Shown here piece after piece: positions 24,775 through 37,911 of a DNA stretch of 64,000 nucleotides. Numbering within the stretch: position 1 is the stretch's first letter; every line of letters begins with the position of its first letter. This DNA comes from Ipomoea triloba (taxonomy: Eukaryota; Streptophyta; Magnoliopsida; Solanales; Convolvulaceae). The stretch spans positions 273,270-337,269 of the forward strand of contig NC_044924.1 of assembly GCF_003576645.1 (NCBI RefSeq). Direction: 5' to 3'. The translations under genes and the position numbers were made by a program. The notes under the pieces are model-generated. The model saw only the letters and a program-made list of their open reading frames with translations, did not search any database and was not told where the DNA came from.

Positions 24775-27575
24775 TTACACAAGATACTTTTGAAGCTTAT
24801 TCTTCAAAGGAGCCTCCAAAGCAGACATGCATTGTTCCCATGCTCCATTATCGAGCATCTGAAATTTTACCAACACAACAATAACAATCAGACAGAATTA
24901 TTAGCAGATATGATTTTGCCACAAAGACTTCTTTTCTTTTCCCTGTTCAGTACATACACTATTCTTTTCCCTATAAGTAGATATTCCCTATTACATCATT
25001 AGTGTCACTGATTATATGCATGTATAATGTCTTCCTTTAATTCCGTGTTCATGTATAAGACTACTCCTGTTAGAGGAATGAAAATTATAACATTAAAAAT
25101 CAAAATAAAATAAATAATAAAACAGCAAGAGAAAATGGCTAGCTGTTGGAGCCAAGAAGTTTCAAGGCTTCACTCACTTGTTTATAGCCCTGCAACACCT
25201 GACAGACTTCATTGTGTAGATCACTACTCCTTATTTCCTGAAAACGGACCAAAATCAGAAACACCAACTCACTAATTATTTAGATTCCCAGGTAAAAAAT
25301 AGTGCTAACAGTCTCTTACATGCCAACTTCCAATGGCTTTACACATAAAACCAAGTGCATTCAAAGCCCCTGATGGATTTGCTCTAACCTGCAAGAATTG
25401 CTAGTTTAGTGATTGCCAGAATCAAATGGAAAACCCAAGAAAATAGGAGCATACCATTGCACATAATCCTCGAAATGCCTCCTCCTTCTCAATATCATCA
25501 CGTATCCTGTAACAAATTTAACTTCATTATAATCAAAATCCATAACATTTACTATTAACATGTTCAGTAGAGCTCAGACACCATGGTTTGGAAAATAAAT
25601 GGGAAATAGATAATGCAATGAACTATTCATTTCATGCAACAAGCTGTCCAAGACAGGGATGGATAATGATTGTTCCAGCAGTTGTACACTTTGATAATAA
25701 GAAAGGAAAATCTGCATACAAGGAAACTTCAGTTGATTTGACTAAAGTCATTTAACCATGTCTTATTGGTTGCACAGGGTCCTCCCTTCACCACCAATAA
25801 CTGTGGTTAAAATTCAAGACACTTCATTAAAAGAAAGACTGTCAATGGGGCTTCCAATAATGTATCAAGTTCCCACTGGGTTAGGATGTTCAATTTTTTC
25901 CTTACCATGAAGAAGTTCAATACAAATAATCACGATATAACAAAAGAATTACACATAATAGAAGGATGCTAGATCACTTACATAGACAAAGCAATACACC
26001 AGGCTTGCATGAAATGCTCCATATGGGGCGAAACAAGCTCTGGACAGACCCATGCAAGTCTTCCAATGGTGATGGCACTATTTTCTACAAGTGACTTGTT
26101 GAGTTCCTTCACAGCATAAATATATATACAATGAGAAAAAATATCCAGATAAGTAGCCATATTTTTAACAGAAATACAGGGCGTCAGGGCCACAAGTTGC
26201 AAATGCAATCATCATGCATATGCACCAATGAGAAGCAGGAAAGCAGTTGAAGAATACCACCTCAGCATGTTGAAGTATTGGTACTAAGCATGAGACCACT
26301 GCCAACACTATTGGAGATATCTCTTTGTGGACCTGAAATTTGGTTGAGGATATGATGAGAAAATACATAAGATATATACCCAGATAATCATTAACTCAAG
26401 TAAGCCTTACTCCCAAATATAATCGGGAAGCAGTAAATAAGATTCAAGTATTGGTATAGCTGAGTCAGATTACATTTAGGACTAAAAATCAATATGGAGC
26501 ATGATATGGTAAATTCATCTACCTTGATTGCTATTTCTCCAATTGCCCAACAGGCATTGTTTGCAACAGAAACAGTTTCCTTCAGCTTGCCAGTGTCCTG
26601 TTTAGAGAATGCTCAAGTAAATGATGACAAACTCCTAGACCATTAACATAAAAACAATAAATAAAGCTAACATATTTAACAGACCAGTTGCTTCATAGCA
26701 GCATCAAGAAATTCTGACAATTGTCGACGTAAATGAACAGGACAAACCTAGTAAAAGTCATCAAAAACATCTTATTAAGGCTACTATGTAAAGATAACTA
26801 TAAAAATATAACAACAGCTAGCAAACTGTTAGTTTGACCTAACAATGTAGCGAGCCCAAACTCAATTGCATTATTCATGACTTACCCTTGCAAGATCGCC
26901 AAGCAATGCAAAGGCACTTTGTCGAATATCAGGAGCATCATCCAGGCAGCATTGCAAAAGCAAATCTGTTAAATTACTTTGTGAAATCTGCACAAAATAT
27001 AACTTCACTATTCAGGCATAAGTCAGCACATGGCAATTTATGATTTCAATAGACTAAAAAGGGAATATAACAGATGCAGTATTCCATTTATGTTTTCAAT
27101 GCATAAAAAATACACTTGGAATAGGTGTCAAATATGCAGTGAAAGCATAGAGAATGTTGTACGAGTTCATGCTAATACTATTGTGTTTCTACCAAACAGA
27201 ATGAAAATGCTTAAGAATCAACAAAAAGCAAGCTGGTTATGAAAATTCAAAGCATGTTTAGCATTTGTCATTCACTTTCAGCACCCCTCAGAAATGAACT
27301 TCCTATGTGCAGCTCATAGTCTATAAAGCTATTTAGATTTTTTTTGGCAAGGAGGGTGGGGAGGGAGGGGGGGGNNNNNNNNNNNNNNNNNNNNNNNNNN
27401 NNNNNNNNNNNNNNNNNNNNNNNNNNNNNNNNNNNNNNNNNNNNNNNNNNNNNNNNNNNNNNNNNNNNNNNNNNNNNNNNNNNNNNNNNNNNNNNNNNNN
27501 NNNNNNNNNNNNNNNNNNNNNNNNNNNNNNNNNNNNNNNNNNNNNNNNNNNNNNNNNNNNNNNNNNNNNNNNNNN

Positions 27576-27613
<38 letters not shown>

Positions 27614-30600
27614 GAGAGAGAGAGAGAGCGAGAATAAGAATATACCAAGCTCTCAATGCTGCTACCAAGTCCTTCAGCAAGTCCAGAGAGGAGGTCCAAG
27701 GAACAAACAATAAATTCTCTATCATACTGTATCCCAGCTGAAGCAGGATCAACCTGCAATAACAATTGTAGTCAAAGAAACCACTTAAGGTTTTCAGGAT
27801 ACGATCACATCTTAAAGCAACAGAAAGTATGCAACTGAAAAAACTTCTACGCCACATCACAATTAATGAGACTTGCATACAAAGCAATAAAAATATTTTT
27901 GGAGGATTGGAAAGGTTACTTAAAGTTTTCCCATTCAGAAGGGATGACAATGAGATTAAAGAGGAGAAGAGTTCCGGGGGGGGGGGGGGGGGGGGGGGGG
28001 GCAATTGTGCCTCTCCAGACAAATATTTGCCAGAACATTACATCACAGCAATCACTATCAGGAAGGAAGGGATATTTTAGAGTATGTTAACTCCTACTAA
28101 TAGGAGCAATTCTTCAGCAGATTCATTTACTGCAGAGGAATTAATATGAAATAGTACAACAGTAGTTTGATCCAGATCTTGAAATAGTAAAATAGTACTC
28201 TTTTTTAATCCAGATCTAAAAATGTACAGCTCGGGGAAAGAACAAATTTGGATGCAAAAGCACATTTTTACAAAAAATTCAAAAATACAGATGTACCAAT
28301 GAGATCAAAGAACCCCTAAAAAGTATGACATCTATTAAACCTTTGCCAGTTGTTGTGACTGAATGATGTTTATGCACCTCTGGAATACAGGTGGAGCAAA
28401 TTGCGAAAATCCAGCACCCAGAGCCTGAGAATAGAAATATAATAATTATAAGCTTTCTGTTGCATCCTTGGGTGGTGGTACCCCTTCTTCACCTTCTAAT
28501 AATACTCTCCATTTATCATAAGAAAAAAAAGTGATACTTGTATGGACTATGGGGCTATTTCAAAAGCAGTGTACACAATTTTAGATTAGCAGCATACAAA
28601 GTATGTGAGAACGCAAAGTATTCAATGGGGGACAGTACCTGTGCAATTGATGTAAAGCATTCCAGCAGAGGGAAAAGATCTTTGTCCGAATTTGAAAGTT
28701 GCTGCCACTTTGCAATCAGTGGAGGCATTAAAATCTCAAGATATCTGGGCTGCACCAAAGAGAGACAAAAAATCAGCATAGCAAAAATGTTGACAAGTAT
28801 ATTCTGGGAATGTGTGTGGGATTATAACAAGAATAACTAGAACACAAGAAATTCAAACTCATGTACGGAGTAGGGAGCATTCATCAGTTCTACCTGATTC
28901 AATTCCCCTCCAACAGCATCCGCAAGTGTTCCAATGGCATCATAAACAATTCGAAGATTTCGTCTCTGCATAAAACAAAAGGTAAGTAAACTTCTTTGAA
29001 TAGAGGAGTCAAGCTAGCTAACAGATGGGATAAAAACAACCTGATACTTTCCAAAGGCACACACTAAGTGTTGCAAAATAGTTTCTAAGCATGGTACCAA
29101 CGCTTCTGCAGCCTCCTACATAAAGGTAAAATAGTCATAGAGCATATATAAAATAATAATGGAAATAAAATTGTGAACAGTTGTTATCTTCAATACAAAC
29201 CTCTTCAAGTGTTGCAAAAGCGGAACAAGCAGCTTCTTGCACCCGCTTGTTATCATCTAGTATTCGTCGAAGAAGACCCATAAGAATTTTATTAAATTGT
29301 TCACAGCCTTCTTGATGATCAGTGCCCTGAAATAGAGAGACAAACAAATTGCACATGAACGTTAGAAATTTACCAATCCACAATAACCTAATACCCTAAA
29401 TATAATAAGACCAAAATTTCGGGAATTAAGAAGCATGCACCAACACAATGCCTATGATTCTCTCACCTGAACAACATACTTGCTGAAACGGGACAAGGTC
29501 CAACAGGAGATACTCCGTATAAGTGGAAATTTGTCGTCTATAAGCACAATGAGAAATCTAATAATCTGCAAAAAGATAATTTTTAAAGTCTATCTCACCG
29601 TAACACAACTCTTTAAAAACTGATGGTAGCATATACAATTACATCAGACAAATGTGGATAAAGTCCATTAATGCAGCCCTCAGCAATAGCACCAATAGCT
29701 AAAACTGCTGCTTCCCTTTCCTTCCAAGATTCATCATCTGTAGTAGATAATTTAGTCTGTACAAACACAAACACATACTCCATATCAGAAATGTTAAGCG
29801 GGTAGATCATTGAGATAGCTTCAGATCTAATCAGGAAAAACAATTAACCTGAACAAGAGGCAACAAACTAGTGAGAATCTCATCACCAAACACATTCGAT
29901 AGAACATCTAGAGCAGCTGCACTGCACTTCCTTAAGTTCCATACATTCACCGTGTCATCATCCTACAGTGACAAGTTGCAAACACTAAATACTCAACAAT
30001 TTTCATAAAGGGAAATCAGAATACATTACCAAAAAGATCAACATAAACCACAAAGAAAATACTAAGTCTCACATCATCATCATCAGCATCCTCTGATCCA
30101 TGAAACCTTGACGAATGAAAGCGCGGCTTCAGATCCTGCATTGCAGATTATTTTAGAAGACTTAATTCCAAATATTGTGTGTCTGTGTAGCAAAATTCTA
30201 CAATCACAATCATAATAATGCCAAATACTACAACTAGTAAGAGAAGGGGTACATTTTGTAATTTGACAAAATTGAATGGATGGGTTCAATTTTGTTAAAT
30301 TACACCCCTTTTCTTACTATTTTTAGTATTCAGCATGGAAGTGACTCATCAGGATAAGGCGATACGAAGACCAAACCTGGTCTCGATCTGGGAGGGATCC
30401 ATCTTCCTGTGATTTAGTAAGACAAAATAGAGAAAAGAAGATCAATTACATTAATTCACAAATATCAACGGAAAATAAAAGATGAATCAAATATTAAACC
30501 TCAGCCTCGATGAGTGATTCATCATCATCAGCATAAACCATGTTGGATAGCAGAACCTACAAAAAAGTGGTATGGATGCATCACAAATAAGAAACTTCTT

Positions 30601-33279
30601 CAAATATAAAAATGTGAGTAACCAGCTATGAAAATTGTTTTAAAAATTCAAAGCATAAGTCTTACAGGGATCAGGCGTGGTAAAAATTCCCTCAAATTTT
30701 CTGGAGGCAGCTGAGCATCAGCATATGCTGACCTATAACCAAAAACACACTACAATGTTTAGCCAAAAAAATATACCAAAACAGTTGAATAAGCATATGC
30801 ATGCATATCCAAGTGCAAAGCACTCTCTATTATAGTTTCCAACAATTTTCATATCAGCTAATGCAATCAAACGTGGTATTTAAATTTTTGTACTATTTAC
30901 CAAAATTCACAAGCTTCAAGAGCCACTTCATCATCGGTGTCCTCGTTGACTTTCAGAATATATTCAATAACATTCCTCATATGTGTCTGCAACACAGCAT
31001 TAAAGCAATATCAGAAACAAACAAAATGTGAAAATGGCTATAGTCTTCATCAAAGTTGGTTCATAAAAACAGAGAACAAATTCAGTTTTACAAATACACT
31101 ACTGCGTGTGTGCACATGTACAAAAGTTTGACACATATGCCATACATTCTGAAACACAAACATCAAAAGAGCATATGTATTACACACTTGCAATTGGACA
31201 ACCAAGAAATACCCACCTGCAAGAAAGCTGGGTGAACTTCAACTAATTGAACAAATGCTGCACAAACCTGTTGCAAAGAAGTCAAGGGGAATGAATGTCA
31301 TAAACAAAAGCATAATTTAATAATTATTGTTAAAAGAGCATAATCACAGAATTACTGAGTCTGAACTTGTACATTTCTTTTAGATTTAGGATTTCATGAC
31401 TCTGAACTTAACGAATGAAGAAGCCTCCTTCACCATACACAATTCACCACTAATGAAAATTGAATGGTAACTTTTCCAAAATAGATAAAGGATTCCTAAT
31501 TTGACCAGCCATGGTGGACAATAATTATGGAAAATACAGAAATGTAACCAGACAAGATATTTGTAACAATTATTAGAAGATGGATTAATAAGACAATGTT
31601 TGTAAAGACAACTAGTTGAGAAAACAAATTAATTTTGATAAAGCCACTAGAATTAAGAAGCAAGGTGGTCTCTAAGTCTCTTACCAACTTCCGAACCTCT
31701 ACAGATGAATCATTAGCAAGGAGAAATAAACCTTGCAAATATTTGTCCATATTCAAGTATAGAACCTGTAAACATTTAAGATAACCCAAGCAGCATTACA
31801 TTGTCAAAAATTGCATAAAGACAACTGCAGAGAAGGTAATGATTCAAGAGCTTTAGTAAATGCATCACCGTGGGCATCAGCATAACGAATTGATAGACAG
31901 AACCCATTGAAAGCTTTTTGAGTGAAGCATGTGGTGAATGGAAAAGCTGTTTGTAGATGTATCAAATCAAGAACATATCAGCCAGCAGTAATTATAAGCC
32001 ATATAAAGATCAGAAATCCAACAAGTGTGCAGATGCTCCTCAAAATAGTTCAAAGAATCCATCAACAACGACAGGAATTGGTCATACACAATGCAAAAAG
32101 AACAAAGACAAGCAAATTAACAACAAATGTCACCTGGAGAAATCTTGGTAGGAAAACATTAATGGGTCTTTCTGACAATCCAGAAATATCAGAATCCAAG
32201 ACTTGGGGAACATCCTCGCATATCTGCATTTTATCACCTCTTTAACTTATAGTGTATGGACATTAAAGATTGTGACAAAACACTCCAGGCCCCAGGAAAA
32301 AAAAAACATTTACCAGATACATATATTATTGATAAAGAAACAAAACAAATACCTTAGACAAAGCATCCATGGCACCTTCCATTAGATTTACATCATTGCT
32401 ATCCAAGTATTTCACAAGAGTGTGCAACAACTCTGGCCATCCAGCTACTCCCCCAATCTGAACAAGTACACTAATGATGGTCCCGGCTGTAGACCTAATA
32501 TGCCGATCAGTAGATCCTAGACAAGGTAATAACTCAGACTTTATATATTGCTGGTTTCCCTGAGGCATATTTTTAAACACAGTTCTGAGGTTGTTCTTCA
32601 AAAGCAACCCAGCTGCTTGCCGAATATCCACTGACTTCCCCTGTTATGAGCACCAATGAAGCTGGTATTACATTAAATAATGCTTACATTGAAGCTGGTT
32701 CTCATTGTTTAAGTTCCCGGCACATAAATTATGAAGAGTTATTATTGCATTTGCTTAATAACATGAGAGTGTGAATAAGAAAGTAAGTCAATTTACAGGC
32801 ATCACCCAAAAAAAAAAAAAAAAAAAAAAACTAATTTCAGCTGCGAAAGCTGTCATCTATAAAATAAAGAATATATCTTTTGGTAAAGGCACCAACGAAA
32901 AAATGAAGAAGAAACGGAAGAAGCGATTGCAGCTATTAACTGAGTCGAATTATAAAAGTATGATTGTCCATGTAATTGATAATCTCATCACAGCATAAAC
33001 CCTAGTAAAGCCCAATAAAACTCCAATAAGTCTGCAAAGAGCAAAAAAAACTAGTCCGTACAATGACAAGCAATTCAGGACGTGGATGAGAGAGTGAAAG
33101 AGTGAGACCTCTGCACGAGCAAAGATGAAAGCGAGGTAATTATTGAAATCGGGGATCAAAGAGTAGTGTTGTAACTGCTGCCAAATCTGAGACTTGTCGG
33201 AAGTAGGCGACATCTGCAGCTCCAGCAATCCGCAGATCTCCTTGAACCCTTCCTCTAGCGGTTGCCACGTAGTCGCCAT
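24775..33279 (-). CDS. TRN1: Transportin-1 (karyopherin beta-2), complete 29-exon gene
   Basis: Nuclear import receptor for PY-NLS cargo such as glycine-rich RNA-binding proteins. Exons: 33279-33109, 32640-32353, 32223-32134, 31946-31869, 31765-31685, 31267-31217, 30986-30901, 30732-30666, 30556-30500, 30406-30377, 30135-30073, 29962-29849, 29756-29643, 29565-29467, 29326-29201, 29115-29041, 28965-28894, 28749-28639, 28424-28341, 27753-27646, 26987-26886, 26747-26685, 26597-26523, 26332-26261, 26106-25982, 25506-25455, 25388-25320, 25237-25178, 24858-24775. All phases agree, giving 887 residues plus stop, close to the roughly 890 of Arabidopsis TRN1. The N-terminus is [24 protein letters not shown] repeats run throughout ([41 protein letters not shown]). 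The acidic H8-type loop ([14 protein letters not shown] to [11 protein letters not shown]) lies at about residues 312-357. It ends [10 protein letters not shown]. The N-filled gap falls inside intron 20 and does not affect coding. Confidence 0.96.
27364..27627. other. Assembly gap (N run) bounded by poly-G, inside a transportin intron
   Basis: Unknown bases run from 27375 to 27575. On the left is a G-rich stretch (27349-27374), on the right 37 consecutive G, then (GA)n to about 27627. A further run of about 25 G sits at 27977-28001 in the neighbouring intron. The gap length is an assembler estimate. Confidence 0.95.
30224..30330. mobile_element. Short foldback (MITE-like) element filling a transportin intron
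   Basis: The left arm (aatactacaactagtaagag, continuing aaggggt) and the reverse complement of the right arm (aatactaaaaatagtaagaa, continuing aaggggt) match almost throughout. They run on into aatttgacaaaattgaa against aatttaacaaaattgaa. The whole 107-bp unit folds into one hairpin with a small loop near 30278-30283. It occupies nearly half of intron 10. No target duplication is clear. Confidence 0.6.
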
Positions 33280-35759
33280 CTTCGAGCAATCACGGATTGA
33301 ATCAATAGTTTTCAGAGTCAGAGGAGAATAAGAAGCAGTGTTTTCTTGAAGAATATAAATATATAAGGAATATAAATACTGAGCCGAGCCGGCTCGGAGG
33401 GAGAACAAAAGGGCGTATAAAGGAGGGGAAGACGGGTTTTTGTGTGTAGGAGACTGAGAGAAATGGATTTGAGGCGGTAGGGTACACAATAAGGTGGCGT
33501 ACTGGACCCAATCAGAGGCCGTGAGGTTCAATGATTAGAGCCCAGATACATGTGGGCGGTGGATAGTGGATAGTGGAGGCGCCAGTTTAACTTTCTCTGA
33601 GTTGTCTCATCATTTTTTTTGGGGGTTTTCTTCACTTTTAATCCCTTCTTTTTCACTAACTTCCCGAATAACCCCGTAATAACGTTTGGTTTGAATAAAG
33701 AAATTTGAGTGAAAATAAATGATAAATTTTAAAATTGAGGACATTCACCTCCTATTTGAGAATTGCTAGACAAGGTAAATTGTGGAATATGGTTTAACGA
33801 TAGAGTAAGAATGCTTATTTTTTGTCTTATTGATTGAATTATCTTATATTCATGATTTAAATCTGAATATTTATTGGATCACTACATTTGCACTCAAAAT
33901 TTCGACCATTGAGCTATGTCTCGGAGCCGTCAAAATATATTGCAATGTGTTTATGGGAGTTCCCTCCTCAAACAATAAAGGTAGCAAGCACCAAACAAGT
34001 GTTTAGCTAGCATGCTTATGGAAGAGCTCATCAAATAATAGAGGCAACATGTGAATGTTTAACATACCATCATGATTATGATCTTTAGTTAGGGATGACC
34101 ATGATTCAATTCCGATTTCAAATCACCCGTGTACGATTTAGGGAAATTACAAGCTAATTCTAGTTTGAATTGTTGACTCAAATTGTTTTTTAAAATCTAT
34201 TTTATATTTTTAAAATGGTTCAAGTAATAATAATAATAATAATAATTACTATATATATATGTGTGTTTGTGTGTTTTTGCGTTCAAGTAATTAAGAACTA
34301 CTATTTAAATAATAAAGCGCGAACTATTAGTCTATTACTCATTTACTCGTTATCCGTTTTAGGTGTACAATATATTGATATCTTCGTTTCCTTAGGAAGA
34401 TGATGATCGACTTTGTCACTCTATACTATGTTTATTTAAATCCGATAATTAGTTACTATATTTGAACAATCGATTTCATTCGGTAGTTGTTTTTAAATTG
34501 ACGATACCACTTACCTATTGATTCAACTCAAACAAGTAGCTTCGGGTCATCAACCTTAGCTAGATGGGTGACGTGAGGCATAGTCCATATGCGGACAATG
34601 TGCATTTATTTTGATGATAGATTTGTAACCATCCATAGTAATAAACACCTAAGTACCTAACATGGCTTTTAAGCTTAGTAATTGCTATATTACTTTGGCC
34701 ACTATATATACATATATACATGGCAAGACAACCTACAGTAAAATCTAAATTATTTAATAGGTCGAATTGGAATATTGGATTGCCAAATACAATAGTTAAA
34801 TACGATTGAAGAGTACACAAAAGAACATGCTCATAACATGTCTAATACACTTTAAATCATGATATGCAATGTCAAGTCAAATAATATTATTCATATTTTA
34901 ATATATATACACACTCACTTTATTGGCTCTAATTACATACAAATATCTCATACATGAATATAAATTATCTTTTTTAATAGACTTATCTATTTACTATTAC
35001 TAACAAACTAGTATTTGGATCGATATACAATTATATAAATTATAACATCGAATATTATATAGCGCAATTGATTAAATTGGTTGGATTGATTATGTTTTTT
35101 GATGTTTTATTTGCTTGAATTAGAGCAAATAATTGTCCAATTACCCGTGCAATTCACAGATAAATTTTTATTTATTTATTTAGATAATAAAATTAAAGAA
35201 AATTATTTTTAAAAATCTAATATTGAACATGTACATTTATTTGATTATAAGATTAGTGCAAAAGTATCACTTAATTAATTGAATAATATATGACTTGTTT
35301 GTTTACAATTATCTTAAAAAGATCGATATTTAATACTCCGTATAACTTAAGTAATTATACTATTACAAAAATAAATATGGAAAAATGAGAAATAATTTAA
35401 CTTTAATTACTACGGAGTATAAAAATAAATTGAACGACCAATATTTAGCTTAATTAACATAATAATTATTAGACAATTATTATTAGTCAATTACACTAAA
35501 TTAATTATTTTTCATTAACCGGAATATCAATTCGTATATACAAAAATTATTACTCCGTATTATTATATATTAAATATGTTCGACCTTCTGCAGTGTTCAT
35601 GTCACACGTGTACTAATTAATTTGATCACGACATCTAAAGTTGTTGAGATGATTGATCAACCTTCTAGTAATAAATATTAATTATGTGATAAGTTAGCTG
35701 TTTCGGAAGGAGTTTCGGTTAACTCTACGACTAAAAAGAGCGCGTTCCTGATGTAGTAT
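33280..35759. other. Gene-free AT-rich DNA upstream of transportin
   Basis: Includes the transportin 5' UTR and promoter (33280 to about 33600), then a long AT-rich stretch. TACTCCGTAT-type words occur at 35334, 35411 (reverse) and 35551. A (TAA)n tract lies at 34226-34246. No coding segment or RNA gene is seen. Confidence 0.6.
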
Positions 35760-35793
35760 TTAATAATATAATTAATAATTAATATAATTAATT

Positions 35794-36003
35794 AATTAAT
35801 TAATATTTAATTCATATAATTATAATAATATAATTGCCGATTATATTTCTAATTCATATAATTATAATAATATAATTGCCGATTATATTTCCAATGAAAT
35901 ATTAATATATTATATAATTGCCGATTATATTTCCAATGAAATATTAATATATTCATTTAATGCCGATTATATTTCCAATGAAATATTAATATATTCATTT
36001 AAA
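35794..36003. repeat. 42-bp tandem array with drifting units (array 1)
   Basis: The word gccgattatatttc starts at 35836, 35878, 35920 and 35962, exactly 42 bp apart. Flanking halves change stepwise. Units 0-1 share an attcatataattataataat half, units 2-4 share an aatgaaatattaatata half, and units 3-4 add ttcattta. Neighbours are thus partly identical on either side. Confidence 0.85.
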
Positions 36004-36308
36004 TTTTCCTAATATTTTAATTTTCTTTTGAATATATTCATTTCCTTTTTCCTTTATTAAAAGAATTATTAATTTTCATTCATTTTTCCTTCATAATTTT
36101 TTCCTAATATTTCATTTGTTGGTTATTAATTCCTTTGTAGGGAAAGTTATGCTATATTTCCAGTGAAATATTAATATATTCATTTCGTCTTTCCTAATAT
36201 TTCATTTTCTTTTAAATGTATTCTTGATTTAATTTTCAATTCCAATAATATCTCATATTCTTGATTTAATTTTCTACTAATAAATGATGACTTTATGGAC
36301 GTGATCTT

Positions 36309-36345
36309 CGTGTATACTTTTTTTTGAAGACAATTTTCGTGTATA
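36309..36345 (-). repeat. Possible poly(A) micro-insertion with a 10-bp direct repeat
   Basis: The word ttcgtgtata occurs at 36307-36316 and 36336-36345. Between them are 19 bases that read, on the minus strand, aattgtcttc followed by a run of A. Layout is like the element at 5545 but with a shorter direct repeat. Confidence 0.4.
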
Positions 36346-36820
36346 TATAAATATTACCAATTTTTATTGCACGTACATTACTGCTATTACCGTGTATAAG
36401 TGACATTAATATGCTAATATTTGTTACGATTTAATGAAAAAATTAATTTAATAAAATAATATTATGTAAGCAAACAATTCGTGTTAGTAGGTTATTACCA
36501 TTTGAGAATTGGTTAGAAAATAAAATATAATAAATATTTGATTTAATTTTATAATTAAAACAATTTATTTGCCTTTTTTATTTGCCTAGTATGCATGCAT
36601 CCACCGTTTTTGACTTGTGTTATTGTTTTAATTATTATTCTTATTTTGTATGCAATTTACCTTTTGTAATTAAATCAATAGTTTTATTCGCCTATTACCA
36701 TATTATCATAAATATAAATGAAATTGGCATGTTATTAGCAATTGACTAATTTTATGAATATATATATATATGAATAATTAATAAAATAATAAATGAATAA
36801 AATAAATGATTTTACTAAAA

Positions 36821-37069
36821 TGCCACTAAGTTTGGGTGGGAAAATTTGGGAGGAGGATAAAATGCCACTAAGTTTGGGTGGGAAAATTTGGGAGGAGGAT
36901 ATTATTATTCATTTTTAAAATGGGAAAATTTGGGAGGAGGATATTATTATTCATTTTTAAAATTCCTTAGTTTGGGAGGAGGATATTATTATTCATTTTT
37001 AAAATTCCTTAGACGGAAAGGAGGATATTATTATTCATTTTTAAAATTCCTTAGACGGAAAGATGGGGT
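36821..37069. repeat. 42-bp tandem array with drifting units (array 2)
   Basis: The word tgccactaagtttgggtggg starts at 36821 and 36863. The word gggaggagg (or its variants) starts at 36848, 36890, 36932, 36974, 37016 and 37058. Every spacing is 42 bp. The unit changes step by step: tgggaaaattt, then tccttagttt, then tccttagacggaaag replace the earlier text, while the attattattcatttttaaaat part is kept. A 62-codon open frame across it (repeating GGYYYSFLKF) is a by-product of 42 being a multiple of 3. Confidence 0.88.
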
Positions 37070-37084
37070 GACATAGAAAAATAA

Positions 37085-37863
37085 TATTATTATTCATTTT
37101 TAAAATGCCTTCTATTAATGTGTCTCTTTTTAAAACTCATAAAATTGAAGATATTTTTGTTAAGTTGTTATATGAATATAAAATGGAATAAGGTTGACCA
37201 TGTTAGTAGGATATTATCATTTGAATTTTGGTTATAAATGGTTAGAAATTAAAATTAAAATACAATAAATTTTGTCCCAAATAACACTTACCCGTTCCAT
37301 AAATTACTCATTTTATATATAGAAATAATAGTACATCCGTATTGAAAGAAGGGAAAATATATATTGGTTTTTTTAATATATATTGGCCCTTCTATAATAT
37401 GCGACGTTATATATGTGTGTGATCATTATAAGAGTGATGCTAAATTCTATTTTTTTCTTTTTTCTATTTTTTTTAAATTTTGAGTCTTAATTTTTAACTC
37501 TTTATTTGGTAATATGTGATTGATTTTTTAAATAATAGTATTTGATTAATTAATAAATTAATAAAATATTTTAAAAAAAAACTTAAACGCATGATGCGTT
37601 CAATCAATTTATAGTATCAATGATTCAAAATGATTTTATTGTCATGAACGTTATGAGATAAAATTAGAAAAAGAATGTCATTATTCATTTTAAAAATACC
37701 TTCTATTAATGTGTCTCTTTTTAAAACTCATAAAATTGAAGATATTTTTGTAAAGTTGTTATATGAATATAAAATGGAATAAGGTTGACATGTTAGTAGG
37801 ATATTACCATTTCAATTTTGGTTATAAATGGTTAGAAATTAAAATTAAAATACAACAAATTTC
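37085..37863. repeat. Pair of direct repeats of about 185 bp, 590 bp apart
   Basis: Copies at about 37085-37272 and 37675-37863 share accttctattaatgtgtctc-like and aaactcataaaattgaagat stretches and run on to taaatggttagaaattaaaa at roughly 95 percent identity. A third, shorter and more diverged copy of the same tail is near 36481-36540. Noncoding; probably an unclassified dispersed repeat. Confidence 0.65.
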
Positions 37864-37911
37864 GAATATTATTTCAATTGAAATGGATTTGCACGGAATG
37901 GATATAACCAA

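Noticed and set aside
27268..28022. Proline-rich open frames around the N gap
   Set aside because: They come from the complement of poly-G and from unknown bases inside a transportin intron.
36888..37076. Open frame encoding repeated GGYYYSFLKF units, looking like a repetitive peptide gene
   Set aside because: It is the translation of a 42-bp AT-rich tandem array. 42 is a multiple of 3, so the frame stays open by default. No signal peptide, no codon bias, no family.
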